From Bacteroidia bacterium (GTDB taxonomy: Bacteria; Bacteroidota; Bacteroidia; Bacteroidales; Azobacteroidaceae), in contig BNTW01000023.1 in assembly GCA_025996895.1 (NCBI GenBank), forward strand, positions 1-35,491: a DNA stretch of 35,491 nt. The letters run 5' to 3'. This document shows, piece after piece, positions 10,801 through 17,847 of the stretch. A model generated the notes under the pieces. That model saw only the letters and a program-made list of their open reading frames with translations. It was not told the origin of the DNA and ran no database searches. Every line of letters begins with the position of its first letter. Position 1 is the stretch's first letter. The translations under genes were made by a program, and so were the position numbers.

Positions 10801-13053
10801 GAAAATATTTCGTCCGGGATATTGTTCGCCGTCGGATACGCTCAAATAATATCCACCCAAAGTATGAATTTGCGTACCGATAATCAACCCTTTGCTTGGA
10901 TCATATTCAACCGGAGTGGTTAAAGTGATTTCATTATAAGCATTGCCATACGACAAAGAAGAAGACTCAATCGGCTGCGTATAAATCAATTCCGGATCGC
11001 CTGATTCGGGAACTTGATAAATTGCGATAGCATAGGTTGCACCATTTTCATAAGGTACGAATTTAACCTTGCTGATTTTGTAACCTTCCAAGCCTACCAA
11101 ATCTTCCGGACTCCAAAGCGTTCCTTGGAATGAATCCCATTCTTCGCCTATGGTATAAGCCGTAGAATAGTTTCCGGAAATCCCTACCCAGCCACCGGAG
11201 AAAGGTGCTTTCCAAGTCAAATTGACTTTATCCACACCGGCAGAAGCTTTCAAATTGGTAACAGGCAAACAAACAGCGTCCGAGCCTCCGGTTACGGTAA
11301 CTTCAACCGTTTCCTTATCAGATTCTGCCAAAGCATATTTGGCCGATACGGCGTAAGTATAAGTTCCGTTCGTCACATTCAATGCGATATAAGAAGTATT
11401 TGCCTTACCGGCAATCGCATATTGAAGTACATCGTTGCGATAAATATTGTAACCCAACACTTCGTCGTTAGCAGGAGCCGTCCAAGTCAATGTCACTTTA
11501 CCACCATCAACCGCCGACTGCAAATCGGTTACCGGATCTTTCACAATCCCTTTTAAAAAGCCGAAAGAAATCTTTCCGTCCGCTTCGGTAATGTCCGTAA
11601 CCGGTTTGCCGATACCGGCCAATCCCGACCAGGTAAAAGCCTGAGGAACAGTTGTATCGGTAAAAGTGTTTTTGCCGGTTGTGCCGGGGAAAGGCGTACC
11701 GCTGGTATTTACCGGGCCATACGAACTCGCCGTAGAGGTAGGAATAGCCACAGTCGCAGCAGCACACACCGGATACAATTGTTGCGGATGACCACTATTG
11801 CTTCCGTGACCGTCGCGCGCCGACTGATGTATGTGCCAAATCAACAAACCGTTACCGGGTAACGAAGCGTCGAAACCCACTTTTTGTTTGTTTTCCAAAA
11901 TATATTCTTCACCGTTTGAATTGGCTTGAATCGTATAAACTACCGGATTGAAAGCCGAAGCAGGCATATCGGTAATTTGCGTTTCATCGGTTAATTCGGT
12001 TGGTGTAATCCATCCGTAAATAATTTTTTGCAAAGGATTGACGTGAGCCGGTTGGCGACCATTGTCGTTCCAGCTTCCGCCTGCCATAATATCCCAGTTG
12101 CCCGTACCCGGATAACCGGAATAAGACGTGTCGTAATAGTCGGGCGATCCGAATACGTGTCCCAATTCGTGGGCAACCACACCGATATAGGTGATATTAG
12201 TGCCGCTTGCACCCCGCAATTCCGGCGAACAGGAATATACGGAAATCTGTACACCATCGCGGGTAACCGGACTGGCTAATTGCCATTTATGCGACCAGAT
12301 TTGCTGGTCATTGCCGATATTTTCATCGCCATATCCGGCAAAAATAATATGGAAGGTTTCCAATTTGCCATCAACCGCAAAATCATTGTAATCCACATCG
12401 GGGTCGGCTGCATCCAATGCAAAAAGGGCAAATTCCCGTTGATGACTGGCATAATACGATGTGGTGTTAGGAGCCGAGTAAGTGCCTACCACCGTTACGG
12501 TTAAGTCTAATTTTCCGTAAGAATTTTCCAAATAAAAATCCTTCACACTACCTTTGGCACCTCCGGTAGTATAACCCACCTGATTCATCAAGTCCGTAAA
12601 TTCGTCAATTGTTTTTGTGAACGGTTTATTGGTAAATCCTACCAATACGCACAACGCTTTCTTTTCTCCGAGAAAAGCTTTCTGTTGTTTTCCATCTTCC
12701 GTTATTTTCCAAATCTGCTGTAATTGAGCAATTTGTGATTGACTGTAACGAAGTCCTTTTTCAATCGCCTTAGCCGGCGTACCCTTACCTAACTGGGTTT
12801 TCGAAGGAACCAAATTTCCTTGTCCATCCTGTTCGGCATAAACCACATACTTTTGGGCATCATACATTAACGTGTATCCGTCCAAAGATTCCAACCAATG
12901 CACCTTCTCATCTCCTCGAAGATAAACGGAAACTTTTTTTCCATCAGGCTGCACTTTCTCAACCGGCCACGGCACAGCGGGCACGGCAAAAACTGCCTGC
13001 GAGACAATACTCATCACGCAAATCAGCAGGTAAAAAGTAATCTTTTTTGCCAT
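4849..13053 (-). CDS. Giant secreted M6-family metalloprotease with cleaved-adhesin, Fn3 and YDG/MBG domains and T9SS tail
   Basis: The product has 2734 residues and starts with a signal peptide (MAKKITFYLLICVMSIVSQAVFA). The zinc protease domain spans roughly residues 100-420, with HELGHVFGSPD at 295-305 as the M6 (InhA-like) HExxHxxGxxD site. One intact Fn3 domain lies near 504-590. Further Fn3 domains are split by inserted beta-domains: three related jelly-roll-like modules (about 623-780, 913-1088, 1696-1858) and three cleaved-adhesin (choice-of-anchor-J, gingipain-haemagglutinin type) modules (about 1180-1352, 1403-1590, 1996-2170). Two YDG-like and three MBG-like domains follow (about 2232-2650). 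The last 70 residues, with GLKVYPNPV and GVYIISVGAERAKIDVR, form a type A T9SS sorting domain. The protein is probably exported to the surface to degrade or bind host or dietary protein. Its substrate is unknown. It is monocistronic. Confidence 0.9.
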   Translation of the reverse strand: MAKKITFYLLICVMSIVSQAVFAVPAVPWPVEKVQPDGKKVSVYLRGDEKVHWLESLDGYTLMYDAQKYVVYAEQDGQGNLVPSKTQLGKGTPAKAIEKGLRYSQSQIAQLQQIWKITEDGKQQKAFLGEKKALCVLVGFTNKPFTKTIDEFTDLMNQVGYTTGGAKGSVKDFYLENSYGKLDLTVTVVGTYSAPNTTSYYASHQREFALFALDAADPDVDYNDFAVDGKLETFHIIFAGYGDENIGNDQQIWSHKWQLASPVTRDGVQISVYSCSPELRGASGTNITYIGVVAHELGHVFGSPDYYDTSYSGYPGTGNWDIMAGGSWNDNGRQPAHVNPLQKIIYGWITPTELTDETQITDMPASAFNPVVYTIQANSNGEEYILENKQKVGFDASLPGNGLLIWHIHQSARDGHGSNSGHPQQLYPVCAAATVAIPTSTASSYGPVNTSGTPFPGTTGKNTFTDTTVPQAFTWSGLAGIGKPVTDITEADGKISFGFLKGIVKDPVTDLQSAVDGGKVTLTWTAPANDEVLGYNIYRNDVLQYAIAGKANTSYIALNVTNGTYTYAVSAKYALAESDKETVEVTVTGGSDAVCLPVTNLKASAGVDKVNLTWKAPFSGGWVGISGNYSTAYTIGEEWDSFQGTLWSPEDLVGLEGYKISKVKFVPYENGATYAIAIYQVPESGDPELIYTQPIESSSLSYGNAYNEITLTTPVEYDPSKGLIIGTQIHTLGGYYLSVSDGEQYPGRNIFYDVDGWVAFEDLGIPLGRNYCLQAYLDGASGAPVLLKSSFESQKANTSFLQKAKAGKQLKAVAGKINTGLEKAPATITKYIIYRDGVEIGDTTSPSYEDATVTQETTYSYCVSVVYDNACTSEAVCVETTTLKPINPNKPVENLKAKASLTDVKLTWDAPYSGGIIGYSSSTIDNAYRGSLDFSMAARFSIEDVQKYAGMQLSEVTFGTYPSSAAGVNPSTVAYTIRVWTGGNADGPAQLVYEQPVPTYINGWNTVTLTTPVTISGSEELWIGLHAVKLGADTGVYPATVDAGPAVVGKGDMIYIDGAWTSWSTYTGSANENWTILGKVGYADESGAPAILSAIPYETVVTAKSVSSVEKVSTASVKNVAAATSPQLAAHAPASYKVERDGVEIAEVTQASYTDNTVAMITAYDYCVKAVYSNPIVSQTTIFSQDFESSVAGWLVNDADGDANNWGIYTGAAYAHSGSRFAMSYSYNGSALTPDNWLISPAITLTDNNTLEYYVSAFNTSYAAEHYGVYISTTNTSLSSFTLLSEETMTAVSGNNVKGNRDLSGPEYAQGSWKQRTIDLSTYAGQTVYIAFRHFNCSDEYALLLDDISIIETTTTYETGVSDPVCVAVETENPYKPVATLDAKVVAYDVSLNWTVEDASSGNGTVLLEEGFEGGSTAGLPTGWTSVDADGDGFTWYQLNTNDNSALIPHGGIGFATSASYQSGVLYPDNWLISPAVTLTSDNTLEYYVNAQDAAWAAEHYGVYISTTNTSTSSFTLLKEETLTAVAGNKVSGKVSGDLFRVPDAPEHAQGAWYQKTIDLSTYAGQTVYIAFRHFNCSDWFRINIDDVKITAPESAGDNPYVPAFNVYDNDELIAEGISETTLELTDVAVGSHTYSVKALYTNGTIETAAKSKTVAVVELGDAHRPVSNLSATTWEHEGTFTWETPKYAEKYRYHTYESGTHSNIGTSSAADFDIAARFTPEQLQSADGLLLTKVRFIPVYDKAITTYSIRVWQGGSWSDEARDAGTLLVDQVVTSQTVEAWNDIALDTPVSIDPTKELWIGVRCNTTTGHPAAMQMPGAIEGRGNLMFFQGSWATATELGATLNGNWIIDGIAAYHQGLDAAPIQLSALPDVENRTSTGKLSATEGFVQPSEKAAPVLPEVVKYEISRDDAVIGETTELGYFDTVDASGTYTYTVKAIYEDEVSSPAVELNVTYVSECDNAPEEVTAERAANEVNLAWDYTPVVIPPGGTPQGDIDVLFLEDFNAGLPADWTTIDADGDGQGWYLEDYGDGDGYMSSDSWSLTTYEALTPDNWLVSPQIDLRAGSRLSYNVWSYPYLPEEHYGVFVSTTDTDPSSFTLLFEETLTGPTGAQAVSPIQKVKGLARPQLIPEGSQSRVIDLSAYAGKTVYLAFRHFNCTDILWMTIDDVKVEAPKVKAPAKFNIYQNDEKIAESTLDVKTFATTLTEAGKYAFGVSYVGSTGCESAITYTDSISFKPVSFTAFIADKVYDGKTAAVVDSIAFAGLDADTALVAGTDYTVESAVFADRNAGEGKNVTVTIGFDNLASEYYLAKNTIVSTGNITPKTLIVKGLKASNKVYDATTDVVVSGFPTLNGKVSGDDVILSGDLEFAFVDVNVADSVAVVISGLELDGEQAGNYTLELPEISAKITPASLVIMADFGQSKIYGEVDPELTYNIIFGQLFGEDTFSGALGRTEGEHVYYTDSDPMYEITIGDLSVSDNYTLTLVSGIEFRINPATLLITADNSQKVYGDTDPELTYVITGWKFDDTADLLVGELAREEGENVGTYRINLGDLLVSKDYSLIMPQESIFTITPATLTVTPDADLYKKSGDEDPALTYTSEGWKFDDTDALLTGELTREPSEEGGLYEILLGTLAVANDNYVIDFVSGVTFNIWKTGIADVVTASGLKVYPNPVKVGVPFTVVTATSDAKIQIFNLSGVLVKQLEAISTKTDISLGQPGVYIISVGAERAKIDVR

Positions 13054-13096
13054 AATTTTTAAAATTTGTAACTAATAGATAAAAATAATCAAGCGA

Positions 13097-13104
13097 CAAA
13101 TATA
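13097..13104 (-). promoter_or_regulatory. -7 box of the M6 protease promoter
   Basis: TATATTTG on the minus strand matches TAnnTTTG perfectly. Transcription would start near 13090, about 37 bases before the ATG. TTTG occurs 24 bases upstream, which is wider than the usual 19-21, so the -33 element is unclear. Confidence 0.55.
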
Positions 13105-13171
13105 AAGAGGAATTTTCAAAAATCCTATCAAATTGTTAGTTATTTAAAGAATAAAAAATAAAAATACCGCG

Positions 13172-14146
13172 TTATTGATATTTTGACGACTTCAACAATT
13201 CTTGATAGTCGGTTTTCCGTATTAATTCTTGTAAATTTACGTTCGAATGAAGCTGCATATACTTCGTGATAATTTGAAATCCGAGCCACTCCCCTACTCT
13301 GCCGGGGGATTCGGGCGTAAGTGGTGCCGTATTCGGGGCTTCGTTCAAATATTGGCCGGTAATGATGTAATCCGGCGAAAAAAGATGTTGATTTTTCAGC
13401 AAGGTTTTCCAGATTTGCGATTGGTTTTTCACACACCAGGCATATTGATTTTCGTTATAACCCACAAATTCCCACACTTTCCGGCCGGGAAGCAAGACGG
13501 AAAGAATGTAGCGCAATTTTCCTTCGTACAACATTCTGTCTAACAAAACATCCTCTCTGCCGGCAAAAGGAAAGTTTGCCAGCAGAAAACCCAGCAAATA
13601 ATCGGGGACAATCCGGTCGGGCGACATCTGTTGCCGTTGATAATCATAAAAGAATTGTTGATAAAGCGGATAATCCGCACCCAAGTATTTGTCGGCCGAA
13701 AGCGACAGGATTTCGTCTGTAACAATCACATTTTGATTGAAACCCGACACATGCAGGTAGATTTTTGGTTTTTTCAAATCCGGAAAAGCTTCAAACAACT
13801 TTTCCATTGCTTGAGATAATTCCGCATTGATTTCAGCAATATCAGCGAATTTTTCCTGCTCATTTTTGTACAAATCCATCAATGTCGGCTCGAAAAAAAA
13901 AGTCCGCAACCGATTGTAAAATCCGACAGAATCCGATTTTCCGATACCGATTATTTTTTCGCCGTATTCGTCCAGAAAGTTTTTTTCCTTTTGCAACGCA
14001 TTGTCCGGCTGATTTTGTACAAGGTATTTATACAGTTGCGTATCGAAGCGCGTAATTGAAAAATCGGGATTGATTTCTCCCTGCGCCTGCTTGCCTGAGC
14101 AAGCGGAGAAAAACAGCAATAACAGGCACAAATTCCGTGTTTTCAT
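13172..14146 (-). CDS. gldB: GldB-family gliding-motility-associated lipoprotein
   Basis: The 324-residue product begins MKTRNLCLLLLFFSAC, a lipoprotein signal with Cys16 as the modified residue. The body matches my knowledge of the GldB family: an N-terminal SITRFDTQLYKYL, the central VTDEILSLSADKYLGADYPLY and a C-terminal SPGRVGEWLGFQIITKYM. GldB proteins are cell-envelope lipoproteins needed for gliding in Flavobacteria. They also occur in non-gliding Bacteroidetes, where their role is unclear. It is last in an lgt - flavoprotein - gldB cluster, starting about 10 bases after the preceding stop. An ATG two codons upstream (14152) is also possible. Lgt, encoded in the same operon, would lipidate this protein. 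Confidence 0.8.
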   Translation of the reverse strand: MKTRNLCLLLLFFSACSGKQAQGEINPDFSITRFDTQLYKYLVQNQPDNALQKEKNFLDEYGEKIIGIGKSDSVGFYNRLRTFFFEPTLMDLYKNEQEKFADIAEINAELSQAMEKLFEAFPDLKKPKIYLHVSGFNQNVIVTDEILSLSADKYLGADYPLYQQFFYDYQRQQMSPDRIVPDYLLGFLLANFPFAGREDVLLDRMLYEGKLRYILSVLLPGRKVWEFVGYNENQYAWCVKNQSQIWKTLLKNQHLFSPDYIITGQYLNEAPNTAPLTPESPGRVGEWLGFQIITKYMQLHSNVNLQELIRKTDYQELLKSSKYQ

Positions 14147-14156
14147 AAACATTATT

Positions 14157-15344
14157 TTATTTCAACTTTTCCGCCATTGCTTGCGCCAACGCCGAAATGC
14201 CTTCTTTCACGCTCTCAAAACCGGCCTGTTCCATTTCAACGCTTGCCGCAATGGTATCGAAACCGGAAGTTTCGGCAAAAGCCGCCAAGCGTTTCACGGC
14301 TGCGCCCGCCCACGTGAATGAGCCGAAATAACCGAAACAGCGGTTTTTAATGCCGCGCAATTGGATTTGCGAAAGTAAGGCCTCAACTTTCGGAAACAAC
14401 TGGTTGTTGTAAGTCGGGGAACCGACGATTAAGCCTTTATATTTAAACAGGTCGCGAAGAACGTATGACGGGTCGGCAACCGCGAGATTATGCAAGACGA
14501 TGTTTTTCACACCCCTTTCGGAAAGTTCTGCCGCAATCCATTCGGCCATCGCTTCCGTATGTCCGTACATTGTACCGTAAGCAATCACGACACCGTTTTC
14601 CGTTTCGTATTTCGACAAACGGTCGTAAATCGAAATCACCCGGTCAACATTTTCTTTTTCTGTCCAGACCGGCCCATGCGTGGAACAAATCGTGCGGATT
14701 TCCATCGATTGCAAGCGTGTCAGGGCTTTTTGTACCGGAACGCCGTATTTTCCGACAATGTTGGAATAATAGCGAATCATTTCGTCCCAATATTTTTCCA
14801 CATTCAACTGCGTATCCTTAATTCCGCCGTCCAATGCGCCGAAACAGCCGAAAGCATCGCCCGAAAACAGGGTTTGCGTGGTCGTTTCATACGTCATCAT
14901 CGTTTCCGGCCAATGAATCATGGGCGTCAGGAAAAATTTCAACGTATGTTTTCCCAGCGGCAACTCGTCATTGTCCTTTATCGAAAGTAAACCGTCCGAA
15001 ATGCCGTAATATCCGCCTACCATCGACAGCGTCCAAGCGTTCCCTACAATCTGCACGCCGGGATAACGGCGTTTCAAAATCGCAATCGAGCCCGAATGAT
15101 CCGGCTCCATGTGGTTGATGACTAAATAATCCAACTTCCGGCCGTTCAACGCTTCTTCCAACTGCTGGAAAAACACGCCCGAAAAATGGTTATCCACCGT
15201 ATCAAACAACACTGTTTTTTCGTCTATCAATAAATAAGAATTGTAAGACACACCGTAAGGCAAGGGCCACAAATTCTCAAATTGAATTTTTGCACGGTCA
15301 TTGACACCTGTATAATAAAGGTCGTCTTGGATGTTTCGTATCAT
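14157..15344 (-). CDS. A-type flavoprotein (flavodiiron O2/NO reductase, FprA-like)
   Basis: This 395-residue cytoplasmic protein has two domains. The N-terminal metallo-beta-lactamase-like domain carries the diiron ligands: His78-x-Glu80-x-Asp82 and His83 (NHMEPDHSGS), His144 (MIHWPET), Asp163 (FSGDAFG) and His223 (STHGPVW). The C-terminal flavodoxin-like domain begins near residue 252 (GVVIAYGTMYGHTEAMA), which would bind FMN. Flavodiiron proteins reduce O2 to water or NO to N2O in anaerobes, protecting oxygen-sensitive enzymes. All metal ligands are present, so it should be active. There is no fused rubredoxin domain, so a separate electron donor is needed. The start codon lies one base after the lgt stop, indicating co-transcription. 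Confidence 0.93.
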   Translation of the reverse strand: MIRNIQDDLYYTGVNDRAKIQFENLWPLPYGVSYNSYLLIDEKTVLFDTVDNHFSGVFFQQLEEALNGRKLDYLVINHMEPDHSGSIAILKRRYPGVQIVGNAWTLSMVGGYYGISDGLLSIKDNDELPLGKHTLKFFLTPMIHWPETMMTYETTTQTLFSGDAFGCFGALDGGIKDTQLNVEKYWDEMIRYYSNIVGKYGVPVQKALTRLQSMEIRTICSTHGPVWTEKENVDRVISIYDRLSKYETENGVVIAYGTMYGHTEAMAEWIAAELSERGVKNIVLHNLAVADPSYVLRDLFKYKGLIVGSPTYNNQLFPKVEALLSQIQLRGIKNRCFGYFGSFTWAGAAVKRLAAFAETSGFDTIAASVEMEQAGFESVKEGISALAQAMAEKLK

Positions 15345-15345
15345 G

Positions 15346-16200
15346 TTATTTTTTTGCTAAAGCAGCTTTTCTTTCTTTTAAACCTTTGTAAATAAAATAG
15401 ATACCCGCCACAATAAACGGAATGCTCAAGAGTTGTCCCATATCCAGACCAATCGTTTGTACCAGATTTTGTTCCCAAGGCTCCTGAATATTCTTAAAAA
15501 ATTCGACAAAGAAGCGAGAGAGGAAAATCCCAATCAAGAAAACGCCGAATATCAAGCCCTGATATTGGTAATCTTTCCGTTTCCAATACATCCAAAGGCA
15601 GATAAAACCTGTCAGAATGTAAAAAAATGCTTCATACAGCTGTGTCGGGTGCGAAGGAAGCGTGAAAACGGGTGTAGCCCCACGATGCACATAAGCCAGA
15701 TTGTCGATAAACTTGAAACCCCAGGGCTGCGTAGTCGCATGACCATAAACTTCGTGATTCATCAGGTTGCCCAGCCGTATCATGGCACCCACAAAACCGA
15801 CAGGCACCACCAAGCGGTCTAACGTCCAAAGCATGCTTTTGTGCGTTACTTTTTTAGAATAAATCCAAATTGCAATCAAAATCCCCAGCGTCCCGCCGTG
15901 ACTGGCCAATCCGCCTTCCCAAATTTTCAGGATTTCAAAAGGGTGTGCCAGATAGTATTCGGGGGCGTAGAACAAGCAGTGTCCCAAGCGCGCGCCGACG
16001 GTTGCCGACACAATCACATAGAAAAACAGTTTATCGTACCATTCTTCTTTCAAATTCTCATTCCGCCAGATTTTGAGCACTATCCACGAGCCTAACAAAA
16101 ATCCGAGTGCGAAAGCAATGCCATACCAGCGCACTTCCCAGCCAATCAACGGAATGGTGAAAGCCACAGGGTCGGCTGTCCAAGTAATATATGCCAACAT
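15346..16200 (-). CDS. lgt: Prolipoprotein diacylglyceryl transferase
   Basis: Lgt transfers a diacylglyceryl group from phosphatidylglycerol to the lipobox cysteine of prolipoproteins, the first step of lipoprotein maturation in the inner membrane. The 284-residue product has about seven hydrophobic segments and the conserved motifs: RWYG near Tyr26, GGLASHGG with His101, and the signature MIRLGNLMNHEVYG at 140-153 (Arg142, Asn145, Glu150, Gly153). It leads an operon with the flavoprotein and gldB. A TATCTTTG promoter box lies just upstream, so it is transcribed apart from the GH51 gene. Lipoproteins in this window that need it include SusD, GldB and the GH35 enzyme. Confidence 0.96.
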   Translation of the reverse strand: MLAYITWTADPVAFTIPLIGWEVRWYGIAFALGFLLGSWIVLKIWRNENLKEEWYDKLFFYVIVSATVGARLGHCLFYAPEYYLAHPFEILKIWEGGLASHGGTLGILIAIWIYSKKVTHKSMLWTLDRLVVPVGFVGAMIRLGNLMNHEVYGHATTQPWGFKFIDNLAYVHRGATPVFTLPSHPTQLYEAFFYILTGFICLWMYWKRKDYQYQGLIFGVFLIGIFLSRFFVEFFKNIQEPWEQNLVQTIGLDMGQLLSIPFIVAGIYFIYKGLKERKAALAKK

Positions 16201-16226
16201 CGTTATTAATTTAATAATTAATGGCG

Positions 16227-16234
16227 CAAAGATA
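16227..16234 (-). promoter_or_regulatory. -7 box of the lgt operon promoter
   Basis: TATCTTTG on the minus strand fits TAnnTTTG. The predicted start near 16220 leaves a leader of about 20 bases. No clear TTTG -33 box was found. Confidence 0.5.
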
Positions 16235-16276
16235 CGAAAAAAGTCGAAATACTAATGAATCACACTAATTCCGTTC

Positions 16277-17806
16277 TTAATTAGGTAGATATTCTGAAAT
16301 TTCTAAAACGATGATTGATTTGGCGGGTAATTTCACGCTCAGTTCACTTTTATTGATTTTTGCACCTTTGAAATCAGTGATTTTTATTTCATTGGGATGT
16401 TCAAAGGTATTGTGGTCGTTGACTGTTTTTGCAGTCAAAATTTGCCCGGTTACCTGATTTGTTTTTAAATCGGACAAATGAATCGTTATGTTTTGTTCTT
16501 TCTCCAAGTCCGCATTCACGAGCGACAAATGTATCTTTCCTTCTTTTTGAGAAGCGGAGGCTGATACCAACGGAATAGAGAGTTCCAAAGGTATGTAAAG
16601 CGCGTCCTGGTGAACTTTATACATTTTGAATACAAAGTAAGTGGGTGTCAAAAGCATTTGATCATCTTTTGTTAATATCATGGATTGCAGCACATTAACC
16701 ACTTGGGCAATATTCGTCATTTGGATGCGGTCGGCATATTTATGGAATACATTGAGTGATAATGCCGCCACCATCGCATCCCGAAGCGTATTTTGTTGAA
16801 AGAGAAATCCGGGATTCGTACCGGGTTCTACGTCCCACCAGGTACCCCATTCATCGACCATTAAGCCAATCTGTTTGCCTTTGTCGTATTGGTCCATGAT
16901 GGCAATGTGTTTTTGAATGACTTCTTCTATTTCGAGCGATTTTCCCAAGGTCCAATAATACTCATCGGGCGAAAATCGAGTCGCCGAGCCTTTGCTGCCG
17001 TCCCAACCTTTTACCGTATAATAATGAAGAGAGATTCCTTGCATTTTCTGTCCGACGTTTTTCATCAGGACTTCCGTCCAGTTGTAATCGTAATCACTGG
17101 CGCCGCTGGCAATTTTGAACAATTTGTTTCCATCGTAATCGCGGCAATAAGTTGAATAGCGGCGATATAAATCCGAATAATATTCGGGTGTCATGCTTCC
17201 GCCACAGCCCCAACTTTCGTTCCCAACGCCGAAGAATTTCACTTTCCATGCCTGTTGACGACCGTTTTGACGGCGCAAATTGGCCATCGGACTGTCACCT
17301 TCGGAGGTGATGTATTCCACCCATTTCGCCATTTCTTCTACCGAACCGCTACCTACATTTCCACTTAAATAAGGCTCACAACCCAACAACTCACAGAGAT
17401 TTAAAAATTCGTGCGTACCAAAACTGTTGTCTTCCACCGTTCCTCCCCAGTTATTATTGACCATCTTCGGGCGTTTTCCCGGGTTGCCTATACCGTCCAT
17501 CCAATGATATTCGTCGGCGAAACAACCGCCGGGCCAGCGCAGATTGGGGATTTGAAGTTCTTTCAAAGCCGCGAGAACATCGTTGCGGTAACCGTTCGTG
17601 TTGGGAATGGGTGAATTTTCGCCGACCCACAATCCGCCATAGATGCAACTGCCCAAATGTTCGGCAAAATGTCCGTAGATGTGTTTGCTGATAGTAGTTT
17701 GGGCTTGTTCCGGATGCAGCGTAATTTCCACCTTAGGCTGCGCAAATACATTGTTGCAAAGTAAAATGCAGATTATCATGCCCGTAAGCTTTTGCAGAAT
17801 TTTCAT
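16277..17806 (-). CDS. Alpha-L-arabinofuranosidase, GH51
   Basis: The 509-residue product has a Sec signal peptide ([22 protein letters not shown]) and no lipobox, so it is probably periplasmic. It removes alpha-L-arabinofuranosyl residues from arabinogalactan, arabinan or arabinoxylan. GH51 hallmarks are [14 protein letters not shown] near the start, [15 protein letters not shown] near 88-102, the acid/base Glu197 in [10 protein letters not shown] and the nucleophile Glu319 in [13 protein letters not shown]-terminal beta-sandwich follows the barrel, as usual. It is the last gene of the PUL minus-strand cluster. A TATCTTTG box in the 41-base gap before it suggests it may also have its own promoter. 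Confidence 0.95.
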   Translation of the reverse strand: MKILQKLTGMIICILLCNNVFAQPKVEITLHPEQAQTTISKHIYGHFAEHLGSCIYGGLWVGENSPIPNTNGYRNDVLAALKELQIPNLRWPGGCFADEYHWMDGIGNPGKRPKMVNNNWGGTVEDNSFGTHEFLNLCELLGCEPYLSGNVGSGSVEEMAKWVEYITSEGDSPMANLRRQNGRQQAWKVKFFGVGNESWGCGGSMTPEYYSDLYRRYSTYCRDYDGNKLFKIASGASDYDYNWTEVLMKNVGQKMQGISLHYYTVKGWDGSKGSATRFSPDEYYWTLGKSLEIEEVIQKHIAIMDQYDKGKQIGLMVDEWGTWWDVEPGTNPGFLFQQNTLRDAMVAALSLNVFHKYADRIQMTNIAQVVNVLQSMILTKDDQMLLTPTYFVFKMYKVHQDALYIPLELSIPLVSASASQKEGKIHLSLVNADLEKEQNITIHLSDLKTNQVTGQILTAKTVNDHNTFEHPNEIKITDFKGAKINKSELSVKLPAKSIIVLEISEYLPN

Positions 17807-17832
17807 TTATTTTTATTTTTTAATTTGTAATG

Positions 17833-17840
17833 CAAAGATA
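17833..17840 (-). promoter_or_regulatory. -7 box upstream of the GH51 gene
   Basis: TATCTTTG on the minus strand fits TAnnTTTG, 26 bases before the GH51 ATG and just after the GH35 stop. It suggests a possible internal promoter. No matching -33 box is visible. Confidence 0.4.
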
Positions 17841-17847
17841 TGAAAAA

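Noticed and set aside
4849..13053. Repeats in the protease gene as a CRISPR array or insertion sequence
   Set aside because: The repeats are long, protein-coding and keep domain structure. There are no short regular spacers, transposase or terminal inverted repeats.
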